Source of the DNA: Mesobacillus maritimus
GTDB taxonomy: Bacteria > Bacillota > Bacilli > Bacillales > Cytobacillaceae
Assembly: GCF_023715205.1 (NCBI RefSeq)
Contig: NZ_JAMBNR010000003.1
Span: 248,001-312,000 of the forward strand
Direction: 5' to 3'
Length of the DNA: 64,000 nucleotides
Below the pieces are notes generated by a model. The model was not told the origin of the DNA, did no database searches, and saw nothing but the letters and a program-made list of their open reading frames with translations. Numbering within the stretch: the stretch's first letter is position 1; every line of letters starts with the position of its first letter. This document shows positions 42,261 to 51,496 of the stretch, piece by piece. Both the position numbers and the translations under genes were made by a program.

Positions 42261-45200
42261 TTAAATTTCCATATTTGGTTTGCGTTTTTTTCGTCGGCCA
42301 GTCATCCATTTTGTGAGGTCGTCAAACATGCTGTAGATGACAGGGACAAGGAATAAAGTGAATAGAGTCGATACGCTTAAGCCAAAGATAATCGTTATCG
42401 CAAGCGGTTGTTGCATTTCGGCTCCTTCTCCTAAAGCCAACCCTAGTGGAATCATGGCAAGAACGGTCGTTAACGTCGTCATTAAGATTGGGCGCAACCT
42501 ACTTCGTCCAGCCTCAACAATGGCTTCATTCCGTTCCATTCCACGGCCTCTTAAAATATTGATGTAATCCACCAACACGATTGAGTTGTTCACGACAATC
42601 CCGGCGAGCATAATGATTCCAATAAAAGCAGGAACACTCAATGGGATATCTGCAATAAACAAACCACCAAGAACCCCAATCACTGCTGTTGGCAAGGCGA
42701 ACATGATAATAAATGGATATAAGAGGTTTTCAAACTGAACCGCCATCACGGCATAAACCAAGAAAATCGAGAAAACCAAAGCAACTGCTAGGTCAACGAA
42801 AGCGTCTGCCATGTCGGCCGCGTCACCACCTATGGTGTAGCTATAGCCTTCTGGGAAATTCATCGCATCAAGATGCGACTCGATATCCGATGTAACCTTT
42901 GCCAAGTTCCGTCCAGAAATATCACTAGTAACGTTTGCTTGTGGTTGCTGATTTTGTCTATGCAACGCTACCGGGCCTTGAGTTTCAATGAAATCTGCTA
43001 CTTCGTCTAATGGAATTTGAGCACCTGATGCGGTTTGAATTTTCATATCCATTGCATCATTAATGGTGCTACGTTCACCCTCCGGATAGACGAGCACGAC
43101 ATTCATTTCTTGCCCTTCTTCACGATAACGTGTCGCCGTTTGACCCATAAATTGCATTTGAACTTGACTCATAATTTGCTCTTGAGTCAAGCCGTAAGAC
43201 GCCGCTTTTCCCTCATCAATCACTATACTCATCTGGGGAACACCTTCGGATGCTCCAGTAGATGGATTTAACACCCCATCAATTGTGGAAATTTCCGCAA
43301 CCACTTGATCGGATAACTCTCTTAAAACTTCATGCTCGGGACCATTTAATTCGATTTGAATTGGACTACCAGTGCTTAAGCCCGCATTCATTGCACTCGC
43401 GGTGATATCTGCCCCGGCAATCGATTGAAGTTTTTCATCCATTTCGAGCATGATATCGGTTGTTGATTGATCCCTTTCCGAAACTGGAATCAATTGCAGG
43501 GTATATGTGGCCTGATTGGATGAAGTTGGCCCCATCATGCCCATCCCACCGTTGCTCACCGTTACATAACTAACGTCCACCACATCGTCATACTCAGCGA
43601 TGATTTCATTCACTTGCTCAACAATTCCGAGCATATAATCCGAATTTGTTCCGACCTCGGTCTCCACAGTAATTTGGGCTTGACCTTGATCCGCTGCAGG
43701 CATTAGTTCCGCACCAATCAAAGGAATCAACGCCAAACTTCCGACAATGGCTAAAATCGTAATAAATACAGTCGTTTTTCTGAATTTCAATATTCTTTTT
43801 AACCCGCTGCTATATCGCGTGCGAACCTTGTCAAGGAAGCGGTCAAACCAAGTGCGACGTCCATCTTTCTCCATTGCCTTTGACAACAACTTCGAAGACA
43901 ACATTGGCACCAAGGTAATCGCGACCACAAGCGAGGCCACAAGTGAGAAGGCGACTGCTAATCCTAATGGCATAAATAGGTCTGAGGCAATTCCTTCAAC
44001 AAACACCATTGGTAAAAACACGACGATCGTCGTTGTCGTTGAAGCAATAACTGCTGGAGCCAATTCAGAAGCACCTGTAATTGCTGCTTCTTTTAAACTG
44101 TAGCCTTTCTTTCGATAAGAATAAATATTTTCTAAAATAACTATCGAGCTATCAACCATCATTCCAACACCAAGTGCCAAACCACCAAGTGTAAGGACAT
44201 TCAACGTCTGACCTGTAAAATACATAAGCGCAAACGTTGAAATCAGCGCAATTGGAATCGAAAGACCAATAACAAGCGTAGCTCTTACACTATTTAAAAA
44301 TAACAGCAAGACAATGACGGCAATGACTCCACCAATTAAAATATTCGAAATAACAGAGTCAATGGACATCGTGATAAATTCAGATGTATCAATTAAAACC
44401 TTGAGTTCGACGTCGGAGCCCAACTCGGTTTCTAGTCCTTCTAGGCTATTTCGGATGTTGTTCGCCACTTCAACGGTGTTCGCATCCGTCTGTTTCATGA
44501 CAGATAATACAAGCGAGGTTTCTCCATTCACAAACGCGCTTGACGTCGTCTCGTTAAAGGTATCTTGAACATCTGCGACATCTTTTAGTAGAATATTTGC
44601 TCCAGTTGGAGTTTTTATGATGGTTGAGCCAATATCCTCAACCGACTCAAATTCTCCTTTCACCCTTAACTGAAGATTTTGTTGCCCCTTATCGACCGTA
44701 CCTACCGAACCCGATTGATTCGTGCTATTTAGCGCTTGAATGATATTCTGCGCATTCACACCATATTGCTGCATAGCTGCCAAATCTAACTCAATCTGAA
44801 TTTCACGTTCTTTGGCACCCTCTACAGAAACCGATGCTACGCCACCTTGGCGCTCCAAATAAGGAACAATTTGCTCATTGCTCAATTCTGTGAGCTTAGC
44901 TGCGTCTTTTCCTGTTAACCCGATATACATCACCGGCATTGCTTCAGGACTGAATCGCAAAATAGTAGGGTCCCCTGCTTGTTCTGGCAGCATTCCTTTC
45001 ACTTGATCAACCTTTTCTCGTACATCGAGAAGCGCTTGATCCAAATCCACATCATTTTTAAACATCATCATTACAAGTGAAGAACCTGCTTGTGATTGGG
45101 ACTGAATCGTATCAATCCCTTCTACTGTACTAACCGAGCCTTCAAGAACACGGCTGATTAAATTTTCTACATCTTCTGGGGCGGCATCTTGATAGCTTGT

Positions 45201-45344
45201 GGCCACAACCGCAATCGGAAGGTCAATTTTAGGAAAAAGATCCACTGCTAAGCTGCGGACTGAAACAAAGCCAAGTGCGATGATGGCCAGCACAATCATA
45301 ATGACGCCGACTGGACGTTTTACAGACGTTTCAACAAGTTTCAC
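42261..45344 (-). CDS. RND-family efflux pump (SwrC/AcrB-like)
   Basis: This 1027-aa transporter has twelve membrane segments in two halves, each followed by a large outer domain. Family motifs include an N-terminal helix (VKRPVGVIMIVLAIIALGFVSV), TSYQDAAPEDVENLI, GGLALGVGMMVDSSIVILENIYSYRK in TM4 and GIVVNNSIVLVDYINILRGRG near the end. Gram-positive members such as B. subtilis SwrC export surfactin-type lipopeptides and other amphiphiles. The start overlaps the adaptor stop by four bases, so it is co-translated with it. It is regulated by the TetR-family gene two places upstream. Confidence 0.95.
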   Translation of the reverse strand: MKLVETSVKRPVGVIMIVLAIIALGFVSVRSLAVDLFPKIDLPIAVVATSYQDAAPEDVENLISRVLEGSVSTVEGIDTIQSQSQAGSSLVMMMFKNDVDLDQALLDVREKVDQVKGMLPEQAGDPTILRFSPEAMPVMYIGLTGKDAAKLTELSNEQIVPYLERQGGVASVSVEGAKEREIQIELDLAAMQQYGVNAQNIIQALNSTNQSGSVGTVDKGQQNLQLRVKGEFESVEDIGSTIIKTPTGANILLKDVADVQDTFNETTSSAFVNGETSLVLSVMKQTDANTVEVANNIRNSLEGLETELGSDVELKVLIDTSEFITMSIDSVISNILIGGVIAVIVLLLFLNSVRATLVIGLSIPIALISTFALMYFTGQTLNVLTLGGLALGVGMMVDSSIVILENIYSYRKKGYSLKEAAITGASELAPAVIASTTTTIVVFLPMVFVEGIASDLFMPLGLAVAFSLVASLVVAITLVPMLSSKLLSKAMEKDGRRTWFDRFLDKVRTRYSSGLKRILKFRKTTVFITILAIVGSLALIPLIGAELMPAADQGQAQITVETEVGTNSDYMLGIVEQVNEIIAEYDDVVDVSYVTVSNGGMGMMGPTSSNQATYTLQLIPVSERDQSTTDIMLEMDEKLQSIAGADITASAMNAGLSTGSPIQIELNGPEHEVLRELSDQVVAEISTIDGVLNPSTGASEGVPQMSIVIDEGKAASYGLTQEQIMSQVQMQFMGQTATRYREEGQEMNVVLVYPEGERSTINDAMDMKIQTASGAQIPLDEVADFIETQGPVALHRQNQQPQANVTSDISGRNLAKVTSDIESHLDAMNFPEGYSYTIGGDAADMADAFVDLAVALVFSIFLVYAVMAVQFENLLYPFIIMFALPTAVIGVLGGLFIADIPLSVPAFIGIIMLAGIVVNNSIVLVDYINILRGRGMERNEAIVEAGRSRLRPILMTTLTTVLAMIPLGLALGEGAEMQQPLAITIIFGLSVSTLFTLFLVPVIYSMFDDLTKWMTGRRKKRKPNMEI

Positions 45345-46210
45345 TTACTTTCTCCTTTCACGACGTTCACTTGAACGCCATCAGAGAGTGTCAGTTGACC
45401 TGTAACCACAAGTTGATCTCCTTGTTTGACTTCCCCTTTAATCGCAGACTCGACAGATTGCGTTTCCACAACAGTGACCGCTTGTTTTCTTGCTAGATTG
45501 TCTTCAACAATATATACATATGTTTCATCGTCTTCTTCAACAATCGACGCGGTTGGAATAATTACTGCGTCTTTTAACCGCTTTTCCGGAACAGCCAGTT
45601 CAGCTACCATCCCTGGTAAAATCTCTTTTTCTTCATTTTCTACTATTGCCTCAACTGGGTACAAACCGCTATCATCTGGCATCGTGCTAATAGAGGAGAT
45701 TGATGCCTCATATTCTTTATTGTTGATGGTTGCCGTCATTTTTTTATCAACCTCAAACAAGTTCCGGACATCAGCTGTGACCGTGAAGTTCACCTTGATG
45801 GTTTCAAGGTCAGCTACAATCGCAAATGGCTCTTCATTTGAAACCGTACTGCCTTCGCTAGCCGCTAAGTTGGCAATCTCTCCGTCTTTAGGCGCGCGGA
45901 TGTTTTGCGTTCCAACTTGGGTTTTAATTTTTGCGATGATTTCATCCTCTTCAACCTCATCACCATTGCTGACTTCTAATGAATCGATTTCACCAGGAGC
46001 TTGGAGAAGAATGGGCGTCGTTTGATTTGGAGCCGTACGTCCGAACAGGGAGCGTTCCAGGGTAAAATCTCCCTTCGTTGCTTCCTCCACTTCAACAGCA
46101 GCAATTCTTTTTTCCTCGCTAGCATCGGTTGAATCCGAATCTGCTCCTGAACATGCGGCTAACGTCGAAAGCATCAGCACCGCTGTGGCACTGAGAAGTA
46201 TTTTTTTCAT
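45341..46210 (-). CDS. HlyD/MFP-type adaptor lipoprotein of the RND pump
   Basis: This 289-aa protein has a lipoprotein signal (MKKILLSATAVLMLSTLAAC, Cys 20), then a biotinyl-lipoyl-like part (LLQAPGEIDSLEVSNGDEVEEDEIIAKI and IRAPKDGEIANLAASEGSTVSNEEPFAIVAD), and beta-barrel and membrane-proximal parts (GLYPVEAIVENEEKEILPGMVAELAV). It is anchored outside the membrane and works with the RND pump. The ATG at 46210 follows AAAGGAG. Confidence 0.94.
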   Translation of the reverse strand: MKKILLSATAVLMLSTLAACSGADSDSTDASEEKRIAAVEVEEATKGDFTLERSLFGRTAPNQTTPILLQAPGEIDSLEVSNGDEVEEDEIIAKIKTQVGTQNIRAPKDGEIANLAASEGSTVSNEEPFAIVADLETIKVNFTVTADVRNLFEVDKKMTATINNKEYEASISSISTMPDDSGLYPVEAIVENEEKEILPGMVAELAVPEKRLKDAVIIPTASIVEEDDETYVYIVEDNLARKQAVTVVETQSVESAIKGEVKQGDQLVVTGQLTLSDGVQVNVVKGESK

Positions 46211-46252
46211 ATAGGTTACTCCTTTCAATTGAGGGGATTATTAGGTGTTCTT

Positions 46253-47131
46253 CTATGGCAATAAGGTAATTTTTAAAAGCTTGGCTAACTCCTGGCATTC
46301 CTTCTGTACTTCAGGAAATTGGTTATAATGCGCGAATAATCCTTTTAGCACAACAGGCTGGCATTCGTCTTTTGCTAACTCCCCTTCTATGACTTGCATA
46401 ACTTCCTGCAATTCATTCATTTTAGAAGCGGGAAGATTCATAGATTGTATTTTTTCCTTTAATTCCACCAGTAAACCATTCAGTTTTTTGGCGTCGGAGT
46501 CTTTGGTATGTACATAAATGGTTGGAACTTGGTTAGGAGAGAAAAGCGCAGACTCCTTCTCCATCATCCCAGTGACAAGATTGTCTAGCCTCTGAACGAG
46601 AAACTTTCCACCCTTTTTAAAATCAAACTCCACTCCCTCAAAGATCATCCATTTTAAGTAAGAGTGGAGCATGCCATCCATTTGAATCACTGCATCCATC
46701 AGAAAAGGTTGGATTTGACTGGCCCCATAGAGGTTTTCGATATTTCCACGTAACCAGTGGTAGTTATCCACTTTGATTTCTGTCGCCAGCTTCTCCAAAC
46801 TCCCTGCAATTGTGATCTGCTCTTCCAAATGCATGATCAGAAAATCACGATGTTCATAGACATATTGAAACCAGTTGGCAATCTGAATGGCGAAACTTTC
46901 CCGTGGTTTAAGGTTTTCCTTTCTTACCTGCTCCATTTTCTCTTTCATTTGCGAATAAAAATACTGATAGGCCACAGCGATAAACTCTTCTTTTGATTGA
47001 AAGTAGAGATAAAACGCGCCTTTTGACACACCCGCTTCACTGGTAATTTCCTGAACCGAAGTCCGGTGATAGCCTTTGCTGGCAAATAATTTCATCCCAG
47101 CTTGGATCAAATTTCGTTTCTTTTCATTCAT
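46253..47131 (-). CDS. TetR-family repressor of the RND pump operon
   Basis: This 292-aa protein has an N-terminal TetR helix-turn-helix (RNLIQAGMKLFASKGYHRTSVQEITSEAGVSKGAFYLYFQSKEEF) and a long ligand-binding part. It is larger than most TetR proteins (about 200 aa) because of an extra C-terminal helical part of about 100 residues. It is the first gene of the tetR-adaptor-pump transcript, so it probably controls itself and the pump. A TetR-style palindrome is 290 bp upstream. The ATG at 47131 follows GAGGTAGG; the GTG three codons earlier is too close to that site. Confidence 0.93.
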   Translation of the reverse strand: MNEKKRNLIQAGMKLFASKGYHRTSVQEITSEAGVSKGAFYLYFQSKEEFIAVAYQYFYSQMKEKMEQVRKENLKPRESFAIQIANWFQYVYEHRDFLIMHLEEQITIAGSLEKLATEIKVDNYHWLRGNIENLYGASQIQPFLMDAVIQMDGMLHSYLKWMIFEGVEFDFKKGGKFLVQRLDNLVTGMMEKESALFSPNQVPTIYVHTKDSDAKKLNGLLVELKEKIQSMNLPASKMNELQEVMQVIEGELAKDECQPVVLKGLFAHYNQFPEVQKECQELAKLLKITLLP

Positions 47132-47420
47132 CAGCAACACCTACCTCAACATACGGTTTTGGTAAAAAAGCTGTCTTCATGGACAATTTGGTTTATCGTT
47201 TAACTTCTACAGCTAGCCTGTTTGCCCTAAAGTGAAACCAGTAGGCCAATTTCGTTAATGATAGAACGGTGCTCTGGATGCACAATCAATTTTCTTCTTT
47301 ACAGGGCAAAAAGTAAAAGCAGAGTGCCAAGGGTAAAATAAGTTTTCTATAGAACTAATCCCATGGTTTGTTTACGGCTTAACCTGTCCAATGGTTTCTT
47401 TTTTTATTTGGAAAAACAGA

Positions 47421-47442
47421 TATGACTAACTAGTCAGTCATA
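47421..47442. promoter_or_regulatory. TetR-family operator candidate
   Basis: A 22-bp palindrome, TATGACT...AGTCATA with centre AACTAGTC, has only one mismatched pair. It matches the TGACTGACTAGTCAGTCA type of TetR-family operator. It lies upstream of the tetR gene. Confidence 0.65.
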
Positions 47443-47520
47443 AATTTTTCACCTTTCGATCATATACAACTTCTAACCCTACTACAACTAAATGCATGGG
47501 TAGCATTTCAAAAGCTAAAT

Positions 47521-47564
47521 TGGGAATAAACTGGATGGTGCCTGGCACCATCCAGTAATTCCCA
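47521..47564. repeat. REP-like palindrome 11
   Basis: Near-perfect, TGGGAAT..CTGGATGGTGCC / GGCACCATCCAG..ATTCCCA. It ends two bases from the sensor-kinase stop codon. Confidence 0.92.
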
Positions 47565-47565
47565 C

Positions 47566-49185
47566 CTATAAAGTTGGCAGGGTTATTTCAACCGTGGTTC
47601 CTTCCCCTACTTTGCTTCGATAGTGGATTTGACCATGATGTTGCTGAATAATTTTATGACAAATCATTAAACCTAAGCCGGTTCCTTTTTCTTTTAATGT
47701 ATAAAAAGGCTCACCTAAGCGTGGCAGAAGTTCTTCCGGTATCCCGTATCCAGAGTCCTGAAAGCGGACCTGACATTGATCTTCTCCGGACTTCTTTAGT
47801 TCAACCCGAATTTCCCCTCCACTTGGCATCGCTTCCATAGCATTTTTTATAATGTTTAAAAACACTTGCTTTACTTGATTCTGCTCACAGGTAATGAAGA
47901 TTGGCTCATCTGGAGCCTGAAATTCAATTTCAATATTACTCATAACAGCTTGAGGTGCCATAATTTCAAGTGTGTTTTCCACAAGCCTGCCTAGATTTGT
48001 TTGCGAAAGCGTTACTGCTTGAGGCTTCCCAAGCGACAGCAGTTCTGTTGTAATGCTTTCAATTCGCTCCAATTCACTTAAAACCAAATCATTGTATTGA
48101 ACTGAGCCGCCTACTACCCTATTTAATTGTACAAACCCTTTAATGGTGGTAAGTGGGTTTCTGATTTCATGTGCAACTCCTGCTGCTAATTCACCAACAA
48201 TCGAGAGCTTTTCTGACTGCAATAAAAGTTCCTCCGATTTTTTTCGTTCAGTAATGTCTCGACTAATATTGACAATATGTTTAACGCGATCATTTTCTCC
48301 CACAACCGGTTTACAGCGTGACTCGAATTCAATCCAATGTCCATCTTTGTGCTGTAACCGAAACTCAAGCGTTGAAGATTTTTTAGTAATAAACATTTTA
48401 TCAATTGTCGTGAGAAACATTTCTTTATCATCAGGATGCAGCAAAGTGCCTAGCTTCATGTTCATAAAATGTGCACAATCATACCCTAGTACAGAGTGAT
48501 GTGATGGTGATAAATAACTAATCTTTTTGTCTTCAGAAATGACTAAAATGAGGTCCGATGTATTTTCAGCAATCAGACGGTAGTTGGATTCACTTTCTGC
48601 AACCAACTTATACAATTTCGATAACTTTTGATTCATTCGATAAAGCTTTGCATACGATTCCAACAACACGGAACCGAGGATGACTGCAAAGAGAACAAAC
48701 AACACGTATTCGAAGTGAAAAAACGGATTATCGACCATAATTTGAAAAACTTGTACTGTCAGTAAATAAAAACCTGTATAAACAATAAATAATGTACTAA
48801 GTTTTTTTATGAGACGGAGGTGCTTTATGAAAGGATAAGTGAGTGTGAATGCTAATAAAATACAAGACCAGCCGATTATCACTGGCAGCAAATTTCCACC
48901 TTCAATGAGTCGTGCAGCTAGTGCGAAAATCCCGGTCAAAAACCCTGGTATTGGGCCAAAATAAGTAAATACTAGAATTACCGGGGCATAGCGTAAATCA
49001 TAAGAATACCCTTCTTGATGAATGGCCAACCTGACTAAAAGAAAAGAAACGACTCCTCCGTATAAACCAATCCATAACTTGTAGTGCTTAAGAGGTTGAT
49101 ACTGTTTATATCCTAGAAAAACTAGTGGCAAAACTACAAGCAACGAAAAAATTGCTAGATTGATTAGATAGTCCAATAAGTACAA
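47566..49185 (-). CDS. Sensor histidine kinase with LytS-type membrane domain and PAS
   Basis: This protein of about 539 aa has five to six N-terminal membrane segments with the 5TM-LYT pattern (FGPIPGFLTGIFALAARLIEGG), a PAS domain near 205-315 (YRLIAENTSDLILVISEDKKISYLSPSHHSVLGY), the phosphoacceptor block AAGVAHEIRNPLTTIKGF (His near 340) and a C-terminal ATPase (NAMEAMPSGGEI, DSGYGIPEE, GTGLGLMICHKII). The layout is that of Bacillus sporulation-type orphan kinases; no response regulator gene is adjacent. An ATG at 49200 has no ribosome site, while the TTG at 49185 follows GGTGGAG, so the latter is preferred. Confidence 0.9.
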   Translation of the reverse strand: MYLLDYLINLAIFSLLVVLPLVFLGYKQYQPLKHYKLWIGLYGGVVSFLLVRLAIHQEGYSYDLRYAPVILVFTYFGPIPGFLTGIFALAARLIEGGNLLPVIIGWSCILLAFTLTYPFIKHLRLIKKLSTLFIVYTGFYLLTVQVFQIMVDNPFFHFEYVLFVLFAVILGSVLLESYAKLYRMNQKLSKLYKLVAESESNYRLIAENTSDLILVISEDKKISYLSPSHHSVLGYDCAHFMNMKLGTLLHPDDKEMFLTTIDKMFITKKSSTLEFRLQHKDGHWIEFESRCKPVVGENDRVKHIVNISRDITERKKSEELLLQSEKLSIVGELAAGVAHEIRNPLTTIKGFVQLNRVVGGSVQYNDLVLSELERIESITTELLSLGKPQAVTLSQTNLGRLVENTLEIMAPQAVMSNIEIEFQAPDEPIFITCEQNQVKQVFLNIIKNAMEAMPSGGEIRVELKKSGEDQCQVRFQDSGYGIPEELLPRLGEPFYTLKEKGTGLGLMICHKIIQQHHGQIHYRSKVGEGTTVEITLPTL

Positions 49186-49517
49186 ATTACACTCCACCAT
49201 TCTAGGAAAATTGTCAGATATTCTCCTATCTTAAAACACCTTCGTTCCATTTTCTATACTTATTTCGCTAAACTTATTCCAATTTTTTGTATAAATAGTG
49301 AAATTTAGTGATAAAGTTCTTTTTTATGGGGAGTCGACTGTCTTGTTTCAGTGTGATCAACTTTTGAATTACATTGTAGATGGGTCATTTTTCCCGTCTT
49401 TTAGAGAAGTTCTCATATCAATGCTCAGAAAGCTCGTTGCTTGGTAGTAAACGAGGATAGAAGAAGACATAGGTCCAATTTCGTACTTAAACGTTTGGGG
49501 AAGATAAATGGAGAAAA

Positions 49518-49549
49518 GAAAAAACCCTGCTCCTATAGAAAGAGCAGGG
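49518..49549 (-). terminator. Terminator of the catE-rib-HAD operon
   Basis: CCCTGCTC and GAGCAGGG with a nine-base loop. On the minus strand it is followed by TTTTTTC. Confidence 0.85.
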
Positions 49550-49662
49550 GCAAAATATGATAAAGAAAACGGTAATGAGAATTATATCATAGGATTCTAC
49601 AAATCCCTAATCATTTTGCATACCAAATTTTAGAATCACGACGGCGAGGTGTTTACCAAAAG

Positions 49663-49687
49663 CTGGATGGTGCCTGGCACCATCCAG
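49663..49687. repeat. REP-like palindrome 12
   Basis: CTGGATGGTGCC/GGCACCATCCAG core. It lies 31 bp past the HAD gene stop. Confidence 0.9.
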
Positions 49688-49718
49688 TTTTCTCCCAGTT
49701 AATCTCTATTAGATTAAC

Positions 49719-50273
49719 TTAAATGAATTTAAAATCCTGCCAATGTATTAGGCGAGGAAGCTCAAGATGTTGATTATAGGATTGATCTTTCACATAAACT
49801 TTCAAAGATTCATTTCTCAAAGTCTCTAATACCTCTGGCTTATCGTCAAAATAATAGTCAAGCCTTAAGTCCCGAATAATTTCCACTTTCTCCGAGTCTT
49901 TCATTCCATAGTAAAATCGGCCTTCTTGTACAGGGAATCCTTGTTCAATCATCCACTTTTTCGTTCGCTCCCCATGTTCTTTTGGTCTTGACGTAATATA
50001 GTAGATTTCATGACCTTGTTCCGCCCACTCGTTCAGCTTTTCCAACGCACCCGGAAAAGCAGGGCAAGATGTATAATAGATCTCTTCTAATGATCCGTTC
50101 CACATCTGCTGCCCTTCTTCGTCACTCAAACCAAAAGGCTCATGAATTTCCACTCTATTCAAAGAGTGAAAAGCCTTTACATCAATGTTTTTCTTCAATT
50201 TATGATTATAAAGATGAAACGCATGCTCCCGTAAATTAATCAACGTATCGTCAATATCAAAACCTAATCTCAT
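49719..50273 (-). CDS. HAD-superfamily phosphatase, NT5C-like
   Basis: This 184-aa protein opens MRLGFDIDDTLINL: nucleophile D6 and acid D8 of the HAD DxD motif. It has YYITSRPKEHGERTKKW (motif II Thr) and DYYFDDKPEVLETL (motif IV acids). This is the 5'-nucleotidase NT5C type. The ATG at 50273 follows AAAGAGGTG; the upstream extension runs through a REP-like palindrome and is rejected. Its place after ribA-ribD suggests it dephosphorylates a riboflavin-pathway intermediate (inference), though a nucleotide substrate is equally possible. Confidence 0.82.
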   Translation of the reverse strand: MRLGFDIDDTLINLREHAFHLYNHKLKKNIDVKAFHSLNRVEIHEPFGLSDEEGQQMWNGSLEEIYYTSCPAFPGALEKLNEWAEQGHEIYYITSRPKEHGERTKKWMIEQGFPVQEGRFYYGMKDSEKVEIIRDLRLDYYFDDKPEVLETLRNESLKVYVKDQSYNQHLELPRLIHWQDFKFI

Positions 50274-50299
50274 GTACCAAACACCTCTTTCCAGTAAAA

Positions 50300-50322
50300 T
50301 GGATGGTGCCAGGCACCATCCA
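50300..50322. repeat. REP-like palindrome 13
   Basis: TGGATGGTGCC/GGCACCATCCA core. It lies between ribD stop and the HAD start. Confidence 0.9.
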
Positions 50323-50335
50323 GAATCTGTTAACA

Positions 50336-51430
50336 CTATGCTTTTGTGTAAACAGGATAGCCTACAATTTTAAAGTCTTTGCCAATCGGAGTGATGGTGG
50401 TATCTGCCAAGTCAATCGCGTCGCTCATTTCTGCGACTCCATCTCCTTCTAAAAACGTTGGAGCATTCTTTCCACCTACTAGTTTTGGAGCCATGTAGAG
50501 GACAACTTTGTCAATCAGCCCTGCTTGTAAGAACGCACCATTTACGGTTCCACCGCCTTCAATGAATACAGAGGAAACCAGTTTCTCACCTAATATAGCG
50601 ACGACATCCTGTAAGTTGACTGTCTCCGCCCCACTTGTCACAAAAACAGAAACCCCCATATCCTCCAGCTTAACACGTTTTTCTGGATCATGTTTTTCAC
50701 TCGTAAACACCCATGTCTCGGCTTTTTGATCGGTGACTACTTTTGACTCTAGTGGAATTCTTAAACTGGAATCCAAAACAAGTCGAATTGGATTGCGGCC
50801 GTTTGGTATTCTAGCTGTTAATTCTGGGTCATCATGAATCACCGTATTAACGCCAACCAAAATCGCCATATTTTCGCTTCGAAGTTTGTGAACATCCTGT
50901 CGCGCTTCTTCAGATGTAATCCATTTGCTGCTATTAGTATGAGTAGCAATTTTCCCATCTAAGGTCGAACCGGATTTCATCGTGATAAACGGTGTTTTTT
51001 CCACAATAAATTTGTTGAAAACTTCATTCATCTGGCGTGACTCTTCCTCACAGACTCCAGTAATGACTTCAATACCGGCATCCTCGAGGATTTTCACCCC
51101 ATTCCCCGCAACAACTGGGTTAGGGTCTAAAGTGGCAATTACCACTTTCTTAAGACCTGCCTTAGCGATTGCCTCAGCACACGGACCTGTACGACCGTGA
51201 TGGGAACATGGTTCAAGCGTGACATAAATGGTGCCACCTTTCGCCTTCTTTCCCGCCATTCGAAGCGCATGAATTTCCGCATGGGGCTCTCCAGCTTTCA
51301 AATGAGTACCAATCCCGACAATTCTGTTTTCATTCACGATCACCGAACCGACAATCGGGTTAGGGTCGGTCTGCCCTTTCATCGCCCGCGCATTTTGCAA
51401 AGCCAACTCCATATAAAACTCATGATTCAT
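50336..51430 (-). CDS. ribD: Bifunctional pyrimidine deaminase/reductase RibD
   Basis: This 364-aa enzyme carries out the second and third steps of riboflavin synthesis. The N-terminal deaminase has zinc residues in HAEIHAL and PCSHHGRTGPC. The C-terminal NADPH reductase has MKSGSTLDGKIATHTNSSKWITSEEAR and VFIEGGGTVNGAFL. The ATG at 51430 follows AAAAGGAG. The longer frame starts inside a REP-like element. The usual partners ribE and ribH are not adjacent. Confidence 0.95.
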   Translation of the reverse strand: MNHEFYMELALQNARAMKGQTDPNPIVGSVIVNENRIVGIGTHLKAGEPHAEIHALRMAGKKAKGGTIYVTLEPCSHHGRTGPCAEAIAKAGLKKVVIATLDPNPVVAGNGVKILEDAGIEVITGVCEEESRQMNEVFNKFIVEKTPFITMKSGSTLDGKIATHTNSSKWITSEEARQDVHKLRSENMAILVGVNTVIHDDPELTARIPNGRNPIRLVLDSSLRIPLESKVVTDQKAETWVFTSEKHDPEKRVKLEDMGVSVFVTSGAETVNLQDVVAILGEKLVSSVFIEGGGTVNGAFLQAGLIDKVVLYMAPKLVGGKNAPTFLEGDGVAEMSDAIDLADTTITPIGKDFKIVGYPVYTKA

Positions 51431-51460
51431 CCAGCCAACATCTCCTTTTTTGGAAGACAA

Positions 51461-51484
51461 CTGGAAGGTGCCAGGCACCATCCA
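51461..51484. repeat. REP-like palindrome 14
   Basis: CTGGAAGGTGCC and GGCACCATCCA: one mismatch between arms. It lies 13 bp after the ribA stop. Confidence 0.85.
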
Positions 51485-51496
51485 AGAAATTTCCAT

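Larger units (their letters stand above)
47132..47565. other. Control region of the tetR-pump operon
   Basis: Holds the TetR-style palindrome (47421-47442) and REP-like palindrome 11 (47521-47564). No gene is recognised. Confidence 0.6.
49186..49718. other. Gap between HAD gene end and the sensor kinase start
   Basis: Contains REP-like palindrome 12 and the terminator of the catE-rib operon. Nothing else is recognised. The AT-rich part near 49200-49330 is likely the sensor kinase promoter. Confidence 0.55.

Noticed and set aside
49719-50336. Longer N-terminus for the HAD phosphatase
   Set aside because: The extra residues are translated palindrome; a ribosome site fits the ATG at 50273.
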